A stretch of 64,000 bases of DNA from Anaerococcus ihuae (GCF_928368155.1 NZ_CAKMRU010000002.1:186001-250000); one strand, 5' to 3'; shown: positions 45,668 through 54,445, counted from the stretch's first letter. Numbers and translations: made by a program. Notes: generated by a model not told the origin, from the sequence alone.

Positions 45668-45850
45668 ATGTTATTGATTATAATTGAAATAGGTCTTATA
45701 ATAGCTACTATTAGAGGATTTTTAATAATAAAAGACAAAAAAAATGGAAAGGAAATAAAAAACTATAATTTTAAGAAAGTATTTACAATTATAGCTCTTA
45801 TTTTTAGTATTGTAAATATATTTTTAATGATGAATTTAAATATAATATAA
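45668..45850 (+). CDS. Small two-helix membrane protein (60 aa)
   Basis: 60 residues with membrane helices at about 2-21 and 38-57 joined by a basic loop (..KDKKNGKEIKNYNFKK..). It follows the secreted glycine-zipper protein by two bases and ends before a terminator. Size, topology and coupling are what one expects of an immunity protein, but no family is recognised. Confidence 0.6.
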   Translation: MLLIIIEIGLIIATIRGFLIIKDKKNGKEIKNYNFKKVFTIIALIFSIVNIFLMMNLNII

Positions 45851-45898
45851 AATATATTAATTGTGTAATTTTTGAAAAATAAAAGTTAACATATTATA

Positions 45899-45934
45899 AA
45901 AAAAGGCGGGTTGTACTCATACCCCGTCTTTTTA
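45899..45934 (+). terminator. Terminator after the 45012-45850 gene pair
   Basis: AAAAAGGCGGG / CCCGTCTTTTT stem with a G-U pair and T tail. Confidence 0.85.
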
Positions 45935-46050
45935 AGATATAGCTGAAATTAATCTATCCCTAGTTATTAATGTTACAAAATGTTTTTTTAGATACTAACT
46001 ATTATAAGGTAAAAATCAACATATCGTAAATCTAGTTTTAAATAGAAATA

Positions 46051-46564
46051 TTAAAATTGAAAAGAAGCTTCTTCTAATTTTTTGAAATCACAAGAAAATC
46101 TGACGAAGCTATTTTGATTTATCTGATTATTATATAATTTCTCATACTTATCTATAATTAAATCCTTTTTAGATCTACAAAACAAATACTCTTTTTTTAA
46201 TAAATCTACATATTCATCATCTTCTATTCTTTCAAAATCCATTTTTTCATAGAATCCATCTTTTAATGGAATCATTTTTTTTATTTCTAAAATTGAAAGT
46301 ATATGATAATTTTTCTCTTCATCACCAGGAATTTCTTTTACAATCCAATCAGAGTCACAATTATCTGAAATATTTATTTTTTCTCTAATTAATAAATGTC
46401 CTATTCCAGTATTCTTAAAATTTAATCTTGCATGCTTTGGCTTTGCAGAAGATAAAGGTATTAAGTATTTAATATCATTGATAAAAATTAAAATACCTAA
46501 GAAAGGCTTAGGATGTTTAGATGAATTATACCTTATTTAGCCTATTAAGATATATATAAAACAT
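46051..46564 (-). pseudogene. Frameshifted ToxN/AbiQ-family type III toxin
   Basis: On the minus strand the frame from about 46525 to 46051 reads ..KHPKPFLGILIFINDIKYLI.. then PLSSAKPKHARLNF.., ..IVKEIPGDEE.. and ..LEIKKMIPLKDGF.., the ordered signature of ToxN/AbiQ endoribonucleases (PLSS.KPKH and KMIP blocks). The N-terminus is damaged. A short frame from ATG 46564 ends ..YLNRLNKV and stops, and the downstream frame picks up at RYNSSKHPK.. one register away, so a frameshift lies near 46530. The usual N-terminal 20-odd residues also look shortened. No tandem-repeat antitoxin RNA is seen upstream. Confidence 0.75.
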
Positions 46565-46675
46565 AACTATTATTTTAATAATGTATTAAATCTAATTAAA
46601 TTAAGTTTTAATAACATATAATTTCGGGTATATTTTTATTGAAAGGTGTTAAGTAAATAATAAATAAGGAGGGAT

Positions 46676-46999
46676 ATGGATAATAAAATTAGAGCAATAG
46701 CTGATGCTATATTAATAATTATATTTATTGCACAAGGTGTTTATTTAAGAGACAAATATAATATATTGTCAAAAAAAGTAGATAATTTAAGTAAATTAAT
46801 ATCAGAAATTGGTGGCAATGTCGATTATAAAATCTTAAAAAAATTACATTTATCAGATGAAGATATTGCAAAAGTAATAAAACTCGTTGATGATGGTAAA
46901 AAATTGGAAGCAATAAAGTATCTTAATAATTCAAAAAATTTAAACCATATCGAAGCGTACAATATTATTAATAAATTAATTGGAGGTCAAGATGAATAA
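46676..46999 (+). CDS. Membrane-tethered protein with an L7/L12-like C-terminal domain
   Basis: 107 residues: one N-terminal membrane helix (about 8-25), a short coiled linker, then a domain at about 65-103 (..VIKLVDDGKKLEAIKYLNN.. and ..NHIEAYNIINKLIG) that resembles the C-terminal domain of ribosomal protein bL12 (..GKKIEAIK..GLKEAKDxV). In bL12 this domain recruits translation factors; what a membrane-bound copy does is unknown. Start follows AAGGAGGG. The next gene's ATG overlaps its end, so the two were translationally coupled. Confidence 0.7.
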   Translation: MDNKIRAIADAILIIIFIAQGVYLRDKYNILSKKVDNLSKLISEIGGNVDYKILKKLHLSDEDIAKVIKLVDDGKKLEAIKYLNNSKNLNHIEAYNIINKLIGGQDE

Positions 47000-47198
47000 T
47001 TCTTTATCAAAATTGAAAGACAAGTTACTTAAAATAGTCTCTAGTATATTATTAATAGGGTTTATATTCTAATTTTCAAATCCAATGATTTCACAAGCTA
47101 AAGCTATGGACGAAATTGAAAAATGTACAAATGAATACTCCCAGATGGAAAATTTAAGTATAACCTATATAAATTGTAGAGTTGCTCTTGTTTGCTAA
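46992..47198 (+). pseudogene. Small secreted peptide with a nonsense codon in its signal sequence
   Basis: ATG 46992 overlaps the stop of the preceding gene. The frame encodes a basic start and hydrophobic core (..LLKIVSSILLIGFIF), hits TAA at 47070-47072, then continues in frame for 41 more codons (..FSNPMISQAKAMDE.. with a signal-peptidase-like AKA site, ending ..CRVALVC). Without the stop it would be a 68-residue secreted peptide with three cysteines. The TAA most likely silences it. Confidence 0.6.
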
Positions 47199-47324
47199 TA
47201 TGTAGATATAATAATCAGCCATGATTTCCTCCATTTTTGTATGAGATTTTATTTAGAATATACCTATGTATGTTAATAGAATCTTTATTTTTACTTTCTC
47301 CAAATGTGCTTAACTAAAGTTAAA

Positions 47325-47360
47325 CCCATCTCGAGTGAGCAAATCGAATCGAGAGATCTC
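47325..47360 (+). repeat. GAGATCTC hairpin repeat, copy 12 (forward)
   Basis: Short form with a loop close to that of copy 9. Preceded by AACTAAAGTTA. Confidence 0.85.
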
Positions 47361-47448
47361 TGTTTATTTTTATATAATAATTTACTATTTTCTTTAGTTT
47401 TATTTATTTTTTCCGTTCATACTTTAATTCTAGCTATATTTAACAAAT

Positions 47449-47476
47449 GAGATCTCCAGGCTTTGCTCGAGATGTG
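47449..47476 (-). repeat. GAGATCTC hairpin repeat, copy 13 (reverse)
   Basis: Short form with GATGTG edge, inverted relative to copy 12 and 88 bp from it; a CTAAAGT flank follows. Confidence 0.82.
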
Positions 47477-47605
47477 TTAATATTATATTAGAAAAATGAC
47501 TAAAGTATTTATTTTAATTTTAAATATTATTATTAAATCCAAATTAATTAATTCATAAGTTTGCAATAAATCATTTATAGAAGTATTTGTCTAGAAATAT
47601 TACTT

Positions 47606-47905
47606 CACGGAGTAAATATAAAAACGTGCATACAAGCACGTTTTTAAGCTATTTACACGTTAAAACTCATTTAATATGTAAAAAAATAACAAAACGAAAT
47701 ATTTATCGAAAATAATACATTGTTATATTCCACGGAGTAAATATAAAAACGTGCATACAAGCACGTTTTTAAGCTATTTACACGTTAAAACTCATTTAAT
47801 ATGTAAAAAAATAACAAAACGAAATATTTATCGAAAATAATACATTGTTATATTCCACGGAGTAAATATAAAAAACGTGCACACAGGCACGTTTTTAAGC
47901 TATTT
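47606..47905. repeat. 125-bp direct tandem repeat, 2.4 copies, each with a large hairpin
   Basis: Copies begin at 47606, 47731 and 47856 with CACGGAGTAAAT. The first two appear identical over 125 bp; the third is cut at about 50 bp by the end of the aminopeptidase gene. Every copy contains GTAAATA-..AAAACGTGC-loop-GCACGTTTTT..-TATTTAC, a terminator-like hairpin usable in both directions. Copy three probably terminates the leftward aminopeptidase gene; the other two are back-ups or duplicates. Confidence 0.92.
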
Positions 47906-47906
47906 A

Positions 47907-49145
47907 CTAAGCCCAGTTGCCGTCTTTGAATATGTCGTATTCTTTTCCGTCTTTGTAGGCTTTTATATTTAAATCTTTTGCTCCTACCATAAAATCTTCG
48001 TGGATTAGGGAATCATTTAGGCCGATTTTGTGAAGATCTTTGTCTTCAACTTCTGTTCCGCCTTTTATAGTTGTTGGGTAGGCTTTTCCAAGGGCGAAGT
48101 GGCAGGATGCGTTTTCGTCAAATAGGGTGTTAAAAAATAGGATATTTGATTTTGAAATTGGAGATTCGTATGGAACTAGGGCGATTTCTCCTAAATATTT
48201 TGCATTTTCGTCTGATTCTAACATTTCTTTTAATGTATTGTAGCCTTCTTCTGCCTTAAAATCTACAACTTTTCCATTTTCAAATGTAAATTCAAAATTA
48301 TTTATTATAACTCCATTATAAACAAGGGGTTTTACAGCAACAAGCCTTCCGTCAACTCCGTCAAATTGAGGTGAGGTGAAAACTTCTTCTGTTGGAATAT
48401 TTGGCAAAAACAAATCGCCTTTTTCATTTTTTGATGAAGCTGACATCCAAATGTGATTTTTTGGCAATTTTACTCTCAAATCTGTTCCGTTTTTTGACTT
48501 GTAATGAACTTCATCGAATTGATGAGAATTTAAAAATTCTGCCTTTTCATTTAATAAGTTTATATGGTCATTCCAATTTTTCTTGGTTTTTTCCCAATCT
48601 TCATCAACACGACTTACATCAAAAATAACTTCCCATAATTTATCGATTGCTTTTTCTCCATCAAGGTCTGGGAAAATTTTCTTTGCCCATTTTTTGGTTG
48701 GATAGGCAACCACAAGCCATGAAACCATATCGTTCATTGTATATTTTACAAAATCTTTTAATTTCAAAGAATTTTCTCTAACAGCCTCGGCTATCTTTTT
48801 TTGGTCCAAATCTTTTAATAAATCCGGATCATCGCCAATTATTGAAATTCTGTTTGATCTGTGTTTTTCAAGTTGATAAATATTTTTTTCTATAATATAA
48901 TCAGGAACTTCATTCAATGTTTCTTGGTCTTCGTAGGTATATTTTAATTTTGTTAGCTCTTCATCTTTCCAATTGATACTTACAAGTCTTGCGCCTTTTT
49001 CGTAGGCATATTTTGCAATAAGTCTTGCAAGAGTAGGATCTTCCAAGGAAGAATTAATTAATACGTCTTCATTTTTTTGTACATTCACACCAAATTCTAC
49101 TGCAAGTTTGGCATAATTTTCTAATTTATTTTTGTTTACTGTCAT
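47907..49145 (-). CDS. M29-family aminopeptidase
   Basis: Metal-dependent aminopeptidase (AmpS/PepS type), cytoplasmic, 412 residues, the usual length. Family blocks include ..KLAVEFGVNVQKNEDVLINSS.. at the N-terminus, ..ENGKVVDFKAEEGYNTL.. near 265 and the C-terminal metal-binding segments ..CHFALGKAYPT.. and ..IHEDFMVGAKDL... I took ATG 49145, preceded by GGAGGGAAAT on the minus strand. A longer in-frame extension to 49310 would run into the divergent pepF promoter. Divergently paired with pepF, so both peptide-degrading genes share a control region. Confidence 0.92.
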   Translation of the reverse strand: MTVNKNKLENYAKLAVEFGVNVQKNEDVLINSSLEDPTLARLIAKYAYEKGARLVSINWKDEELTKLKYTYEDQETLNEVPDYIIEKNIYQLEKHRSNRISIIGDDPDLLKDLDQKKIAEAVRENSLKLKDFVKYTMNDMVSWLVVAYPTKKWAKKIFPDLDGEKAIDKLWEVIFDVSRVDEDWEKTKKNWNDHINLLNEKAEFLNSHQFDEVHYKSKNGTDLRVKLPKNHIWMSASSKNEKGDLFLPNIPTEEVFTSPQFDGVDGRLVAVKPLVYNGVIINNFEFTFENGKVVDFKAEEGYNTLKEMLESDENAKYLGEIALVPYESPISKSNILFFNTLFDENASCHFALGKAYPTTIKGGTEVEDKDLHKIGLNDSLIHEDFMVGAKDLNIKAYKDGKEYDIFKDGNWA

Positions 49146-49213
49146 ATTTCCCTCCGTTTTTTTCATTATACTATATTCCAGTGGTATAATAAAATTTAGA
49201 AATGGAGGGAAAA
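49146..49213. promoter_or_regulatory. Divergent promoter region of the two peptidase genes
   Basis: A 68-bp gap holds TATAAT-like boxes on both strands (GGTATAATAA to the right, TATAGTATAATG to the left) and both ribosome sites (GGAGGG). The two promoters must overlap. Confidence 0.55.
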
Positions 49214-51013
49214 ATGCTAAAAAGAAATGAAGTTGATATAAAAGAAACATGGAAATTGGAAGATTTATTTGAAAATGATGAGAAATTTTATGAAGAACTT
49301 GATAAAACAATCAAGGCAAGTGAAAATTTCAAAAAAACTTACAAAGAAATAGATTCTTCTGAAAAATTATATAAGGCTTTAAAAGATTTGTCTGAAATTT
49401 ATGGGGCCATGCACAGGTTGGGATCATTTGCAGGAATTTCTACAGAAGTTGATGCCAACGATCCACATCCACAAAAAAGATATGCAAATTTTGGGGCAAA
49501 GGCGAGCGAAATCTCTGCAAATTTAACTTTTTTTGATGGACTTTTGACAAAAATTGATGAAAAAATCATAAATGAAGTGAGAGAAAACCACAAAGATTAT
49601 GATTATTTTCTAAAAAGAGCCTTGGACAAAAAAGACCATATTTTGGGAGATGATGCTGAGGAAGTTATTTCAAAATTATCTCCAACTTTTGATGCACCTT
49701 ACGGAGAATACGCTTCTTTGCGTTATGGGGATATAAAAGTTGATGATATAGAAATTGATGGGAAAAATATTCCATTAAATCACAATACTTTTGAAGAATA
49801 TTATGAAAGTGATAAAAACACAAAAATTAGAAGAGAAGCTTTTAAAAATTATCACAAGGCACTTTCTCGCTATGAATCAGGAAACGGGGCGATTTATAAT
49901 ACTCACATAAATAATGAAAAAATCCTTGCAAATCTAAGAGGATTCGATTCAGTAATTGATATGCTTTTGTCCTACCAAGATATTCCAAGAGAAATTTATG
50001 ACAATCATATTGATACAATAATGAAAAAACTTCCACAACACATGAGAAAATATGCAAATATTTTGAAAAAAGTTTACAAACTTGACGAGATGACCTATGC
50101 AGATTTAAAACTTTCAATTGATTCTGGTTTTTCAAAAGAAATTGAAATTGAAGAGGCTAGAGATTATATAGTTGATGGGCTTAAAGTTTTGGGAGACGAT
50201 TATGTAGAAATGCTCAAAAAATCCTTCAGCGAAAGATGGATTGACTATGCACAAAACGAAGGAAAAAGAACCGGAGCATTTTGTGATACACCTTATGGAT
50301 CTCATTCCTATATAATGACAACCTACAACAAGGACATGAGCCAAGTTATGACCCTTGCTCACGAATTGGGTCACGCAGGACATTTTGAAAATACAAACAA
50401 AAATCAAGATGCAATAAACACAGTTGTTTCAATGTATTTTGTAGAAAGTCCATCAACAGCAAATGAAATCACCATGGAAAGATATTTATTAAAAAATGCC
50501 AAGGATGATAGGGAAAAATTGTGGGTTTTGGATACAATGATTTCAAAAACCTACTACCACAATTTCGTAACTCATTTTCTAGAGGCAGCTTTCCAAAGAG
50601 AAGTTTACCAAAGAATTGACAAGGGAGAAAGCTTTACAGCAGAAGATTTCAAAGAAATTTTTAATAAAAAATTGAAAGAATTCTGGGGAGAGGATGTAAA
50701 ACTTGTAGAAGGAGCTGACCTAACATGGATGCGCCAACCACATTATTACATGGGACTTTATCCATACACCTATTCAGCAGGACTAACAATAGGAACAAAA
50801 GTTTCCGATAAAATAATAAACGGAAACGAAGAAGACATCAAAAATTGGAGAGAAGTTTTAAACCTAGGCTCAACCCTAAGCCCAATGGATCTTTCCAAAA
50901 AAGCTGGAGTAGATATGACAAATACAAAAGCTTTAGAAGAAACCATAGAATTTATTGGACAAATAGTTGACCAAATAGATGAGCTTTGTGAGAAGCTTGG
51001 TTTGTATGAATAA
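49214..51013 (+). CDS. pepF: Oligoendopeptidase F
   Basis: Cytoplasmic zinc endopeptidase of the M3B family that cleaves peptides of about 6-20 residues. 599 residues, the family's normal length. Zinc motif HELGH at 383-387 (..MTLAHELGHAGHF..), third ligand in the ..VESPSTANEITMERYLL.. helix, and the C-terminal ..PHYYMGLYPYTYSAGLTIG.. substrate-binding block. ATG 49214 was chosen over an in-frame ATG at 49202 because GGAGGG lies between the two. Confidence 0.95.
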   Translation: MLKRNEVDIKETWKLEDLFENDEKFYEELDKTIKASENFKKTYKEIDSSEKLYKALKDLSEIYGAMHRLGSFAGISTEVDANDPHPQKRYANFGAKASEISANLTFFDGLLTKIDEKIINEVRENHKDYDYFLKRALDKKDHILGDDAEEVISKLSPTFDAPYGEYASLRYGDIKVDDIEIDGKNIPLNHNTFEEYYESDKNTKIRREAFKNYHKALSRYESGNGAIYNTHINNEKILANLRGFDSVIDMLLSYQDIPREIYDNHIDTIMKKLPQHMRKYANILKKVYKLDEMTYADLKLSIDSGFSKEIEIEEARDYIVDGLKVLGDDYVEMLKKSFSERWIDYAQNEGKRTGAFCDTPYGSHSYIMTTYNKDMSQVMTLAHELGHAGHFENTNKNQDAINTVVSMYFVESPSTANEITMERYLLKNAKDDREKLWVLDTMISKTYYHNFVTHFLEAAFQREVYQRIDKGESFTAEDFKEIFNKKLKEFWGEDVKLVEGADLTWMRQPHYYMGLYPYTYSAGLTIGTKVSDKIINGNEEDIKNWREVLNLGSTLSPMDLSKKAGVDMTNTKALEETIEFIGQIVDQIDELCEKLGLYE

Positions 51014-51062
51014 GAGGAAATTAAAATTAAAAATTAAACTTTAGCAGATAATATAAAAATTT

Positions 51063-51088
51063 ACCCATCTAAGTCTAAGTAGGATCTT
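51063..51088 (+). repeat. GAGATCTC hairpin repeat, copy 14 (forward, decayed)
   Basis: CCCATCTAAG..GGATCTTA with broken pairing. It still has the AACTTTAGCA flank at the expected distance upstream, showing that the flank belongs to the element. Confidence 0.6.
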
Positions 51089-51124
51089 ATGAATTTATTA
51101 AATTATTAGATAAATTTAATAAAA

Positions 51125-51153
51125 GAGATCTCTCGACTGTAGTTCGAGATGGG
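51125..51153 (-). repeat. GAGATCTC hairpin repeat, copy 15 (reverse)
   Basis: Short form, nearly identical in both arms to copy 17. Confidence 0.87.
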
Positions 51154-51277
51154 TTTATTATTGGCTTTACTTAAAAACTTCGAATTTTTTTAAAAAAATC
51201 CTGGAAAATTTCAAAGGAAAATAAGTGTAGAGAAAAACAAAAATTTAACTTTAGCAATTAAAAAGCAAAGACCATAA

Positions 51278-51355
51278 CCCATCTCGAGCGGATAAACAAC
51301 CGTTGATTTCGGTTGTTTATCCCGATTTATCGTATGCAATGAGTCGAGAGATCTC
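51278..51355 (+). repeat. GAGATCTC hairpin repeat, copy 16 (forward, medium form)
   Basis: 78 bp holding one TTGATTT-loop hairpin with a 13-bp stem of its own sequence (GGATAAACAACCG, 51290-51302, with its complement 51310-51322). No GAGA or TTTGC modules. Confidence 0.88.
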
Positions 51356-51449
51356 ATAAAATTTTAAATCTAAAAATATAGCATATATTTCAAAATTTTC
51401 CTAGATTTTTGGGTAAAAATATTCATATATCGAAAAAGAAAGGAATTTT

Positions 51450-52127
51450 ATGAAATATTTATCTAAACGATTTAATGGCAAATATGGATTTTTTAAGTTT
51501 TTAATTTTGCTGATTTTAATTATTCTTGGCCCTGTGCCTGCAAGTTATAGCATTTTAATTATGGGTGTGGACAAGTCAGTTTTGTATATTATGACGGCGG
51601 CTTATGTCCTTGTTGCTTTTTTGTTTTTTCTTATTTTTTATAGGAGATTTAAATTTTATGGGGGATTTTTTGAAAATTTGAGGGTGGTTATTCTTGCTCT
51701 TCTTGGAATTTATCTTTTATCTTTTCTTATAGAATTTGCTTTTGGAGAAAATATTACAAATCCAGAAAATCAAGAAACTATCGAATCAATGCTTAGGATG
51801 AATTTTTCTCCAGCTTTGATCGCCCATATTGTCCTTCTTGGACCTCTTGTTGAGGAATACACTTTTAGGGAATATCTTCCAGGTGTTTTTAGAAATATTT
51901 TCAAAAGACGTGACCAAGACATAAAGGATTTTCTTGCCCTTATAATGGCAAATATTTTGTTTTCTCTTGCCCACATGCCGACTGATATTTATAGCTTTTT
52001 GGTGTATTTTTCAATTGGTTTTGTTCTTGTGTTGGTGAGATTTTTTACAAATAATTTGAAATTATCCGCTCTTGTCCATATTTTTTGGAATTTATTGTCA
52101 AGCTTATTATTATATTTTGCTATATAG
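51450..52127 (+). CDS. CPBP-family intramembrane metalloprotease
   Basis: 225 residues with about seven membrane helices and the CPBP (CAAX/Abi) active-site motifs: ..LVEEYTFREYLPG.. near residue 135 (EExxxR) and ..FSLAHMPTD.. near 172 (FxxxH type). Members process prenylated or secreted peptides, and several act in bacteriocin immunity or regulated proteolysis. Substrate unknown. Start follows AAAGGAA. The gap before it is filled by three hairpin repeats, so its promoter (not identified) must lie close to the gene. Confidence 0.88.
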   Translation: MKYLSKRFNGKYGFFKFLILLILIILGPVPASYSILIMGVDKSVLYIMTAAYVLVAFLFFLIFYRRFKFYGGFFENLRVVILALLGIYLLSFLIEFAFGENITNPENQETIESMLRMNFSPALIAHIVLLGPLVEEYTFREYLPGVFRNIFKRRDQDIKDFLALIMANILFSLAHMPTDIYSFLVYFSIGFVLVLVRFFTNNLKLSALVHIFWNLLSSLLLYFAI

Positions 52128-52137
52128 ATTTAGAATA

Positions 52138-52172
52138 AAAAATTATCCCAAGCATAAGCTGGGATAATTTTT
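52138..52172. terminator. Bidirectional terminator
   Basis: AATTATCCCA..TGGGATAATT hairpin with A and T tracts between the convergent CPBP protease gene and the large membrane protein gene. Confidence 0.85.
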
Positions 52173-52174
52173 TA

Positions 52175-54139
52175 TTATTCTTCAGTTTTTACCTCATTAA
52201 ATCCGTCATATTTTATCTTGTTTAATGCATCTGCTTCATCAAGATCTGAATATAGAGAATTTATTTGATAGTTTATAGCACCATTTTTCTCTCTTATGTC
52301 ATTTACTCCATAAACCACAACTGTTTCTTTAGGTTTTAATTTTTCGATTTCATTGTCATCATCGTCATATTCTTTGGTAACTTCATCATAATTTATCTTG
52401 TAAACATAAGCAAGTTGGAAGGAGTCATTAACATATTCATCATCAGCTCCTATACCGGCTATAACATCTTTTGGGACTTTCTTTTCATAAATTCCCAAAA
52501 GTTTTATATCGAGATTTTTAGTTTTTGTTGAAAAATAGCTTCCATCTGATAGGTATTGGTCAGATATTTGTTTTTGAATATCTACCTCAAATTTTTCAAC
52601 ATTATCTTCTTTTATATCTTTATAAGAATTTATAAATTTATCCAAGCCCTTAACCTTAAATTTCTTTTCGATTTTATCATCACTGAAGGCAATCTTGTAT
52701 GGTGGAAGAGACTTGTATTCAACAGTAGCAGTTATTTCGTCACCGTTTTTTATATTTTTTTCTTTGTCTAAAGTTATTTTTTGATCATAAGCTTCTTCTA
52801 TATCTTCTTTTAAGAATTTATTTTTATATTGACTCAAAATAGGGGCATCAGTTGTCTTTGCATAAGCTTTGGCATATCCACTGTATCCATCGATTATAAA
52901 TTCAATATCAACACCTGATGTGTTAAACTCTGCATCTGGTTGTAGACCAAAGTAAACAAGTTTTCCTACAAAAAATAGAATAATTAGACTCAAAACTCCA
53001 AGGCTAATAAATAAAAATTTCTTTTGTCCTTTTTTGGAAACATTTATTTGTTCTTTTTTATTTTCTTGCTTAGGATTTTCTTTTCTAAAGTCACTTTCTT
53101 GATAATTTGTATTTGAATTATTCATTTGAGAATTTTCAAAGTCTTTAGATTTTTCGTTTTCATCATAATTATTAGATTTTTTATTTTCCTCTAAAGGCTC
53201 ATTTTTTAAAAAGTTTTCGTCTTTAAGAGATTTTTCTACATTTTCTTCATTTTTATCTTCAAAAGAATTCTTTTTTAAGCCAGAAGAAAAATCATAAGCA
53301 CTACGTTTGATTTCTACAGAATTTGATGGGTTATTCTTATTTTCTTTTCTTTCATAAGATTGTTTTATTATTTCATCTCTGTTTAGGATTTTAGTTTCTC
53401 CAAAATCTTCATTTCCTTGATCATTATTCCTGTCAAAAGAATTTTTACTATCTTCAAAAGATTTTGGATTTTTATTATAATTCGTTTTTTTATAAGGTTC
53501 ATTATCACTTAAATTTTTATCCAAATTCCTATTAATATCAGAATCATTTTTGTTTGAGATATTAACTGGATTTACTACATTTTTCTTAGTAAGTTTAGAT
53601 AAAAAATGTAATTGCTTATTATTTGTTATTGATACAATAAGTAAAATCATAGAAACGATTGTAAGTAAAATGCCAAATATTAGAAAATTTCCAGCTATTT
53701 TAGCAGAATTTTCAAAGTTATTAAAATTATATTCATACATGGCATTATATAAAGATTCAGGATTTGCTTGTGAAGGGCTTTTTAAAAGCGACAACAAGGT
53801 TGAAGTAAGTTTAATAAATTCTATTAAAAATATTACATAAACCAAATAAACAATCATAGAAATAATGTTTATAATATCATCTAAAATATTCTCCTTAAAT
53901 AGGACATAAGATGTAGCTGTCAATAAAACATTTACTAATAAGAATATAATTATAAAAATATAAGATATTTTCATGCCGGTAAGAGAACTTTTCAAAAATT
54001 GAAAAATAATTGAAAAAGAATCATATTCGTTTATAGTAGAAAGTTTATAAGCATTATAAATGAAAATAAAAGATGATAAAATTAGTAGAATTTTTATAAC
54101 TAATTGACTAATTTTCACTTGTCTGTATTTTAAAATCAT
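52175..54139 (-). CDS. Large membrane protein with extracellular domain, unknown
   Basis: 654 residues: four N-terminal membrane helices (about 12-190), a long low-complexity N/K/E/S-rich linker (about 195-385), one more membrane helix (about 395-418, ..FLFISLGVLSLIILFFVGK..), then an external domain of about 230 residues rich in acidic and aromatic residues. The external part has two beta-rich segments (..NIKNGDEITATVEYKS.. and ..LDIKLLGIYEKKVPKDV..) of the kind seen in envelope-sensing proteins. No family recognised. The start has AAGGAGTTTT upstream on the minus strand. Confidence 0.75.
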   Translation of the reverse strand: MILKYRQVKISQLVIKILLILSSFIFIYNAYKLSTINEYDSFSIIFQFLKSSLTGMKISYIFIIIFLLVNVLLTATSYVLFKENILDDIINIISMIVYLVYVIFLIEFIKLTSTLLSLLKSPSQANPESLYNAMYEYNFNNFENSAKIAGNFLIFGILLTIVSMILLIVSITNNKQLHFLSKLTKKNVVNPVNISNKNDSDINRNLDKNLSDNEPYKKTNYNKNPKSFEDSKNSFDRNNDQGNEDFGETKILNRDEIIKQSYERKENKNNPSNSVEIKRSAYDFSSGLKKNSFEDKNEENVEKSLKDENFLKNEPLEENKKSNNYDENEKSKDFENSQMNNSNTNYQESDFRKENPKQENKKEQINVSKKGQKKFLFISLGVLSLIILFFVGKLVYFGLQPDAEFNTSGVDIEFIIDGYSGYAKAYAKTTDAPILSQYKNKFLKEDIEEAYDQKITLDKEKNIKNGDEITATVEYKSLPPYKIAFSDDKIEKKFKVKGLDKFINSYKDIKEDNVEKFEVDIQKQISDQYLSDGSYFSTKTKNLDIKLLGIYEKKVPKDVIAGIGADDEYVNDSFQLAYVYKINYDEVTKEYDDDDNEIEKLKPKETVVVYGVNDIREKNGAINYQINSLYSDLDEADALNKIKYDGFNEVKTEE

Positions 54140-54445
54140 ACAAAACTCCTTATATTAAATTTTTTTGCAATAAGCAAAGCTTATTAAGAGAAACATTCCA
54201 ACAAAATTTTACAAAATTTCTCAAAAGAACATACTATCAGAAATAAATCAAAATAAATTTCCAAAATTATTCCATGATAAAGGATTATAAAATATTTACA
54301 AAAATCTAAAAATAAAACATCCTCCTTTACTTAAAAAATTAGTAGAAAAATCCACATTTTATACATAATATTATAACATAATACAATAAATATTTCTGGT
54401 ATTTTTCTATGAAAATAATTTATCAAAATAAATTAATAAAATTTA
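54140..54445. other. AT-rich gene-free DNA
   Basis: I see no gene or repeat. It presumably holds the promoter of the leftward gene at 54139. Confidence 0.5.

Noticed and set aside
46565-46670. ToxI-type repeat RNA upstream of the ToxN relic
   Set aside because: No tandem repeats of about 35 nt are visible, only AT-rich unique sequence.
47606-47905. CRISPR array
   Set aside because: Repeats are 125-bp direct tandem copies without unique spacers, and no cas genes are present.
49146-49310. N-terminal extension of the M29 aminopeptidase
   Set aside because: It would cross the divergent promoter and the pepF start; ATG 49145 has a strong ribosome site and gives the family's normal length.
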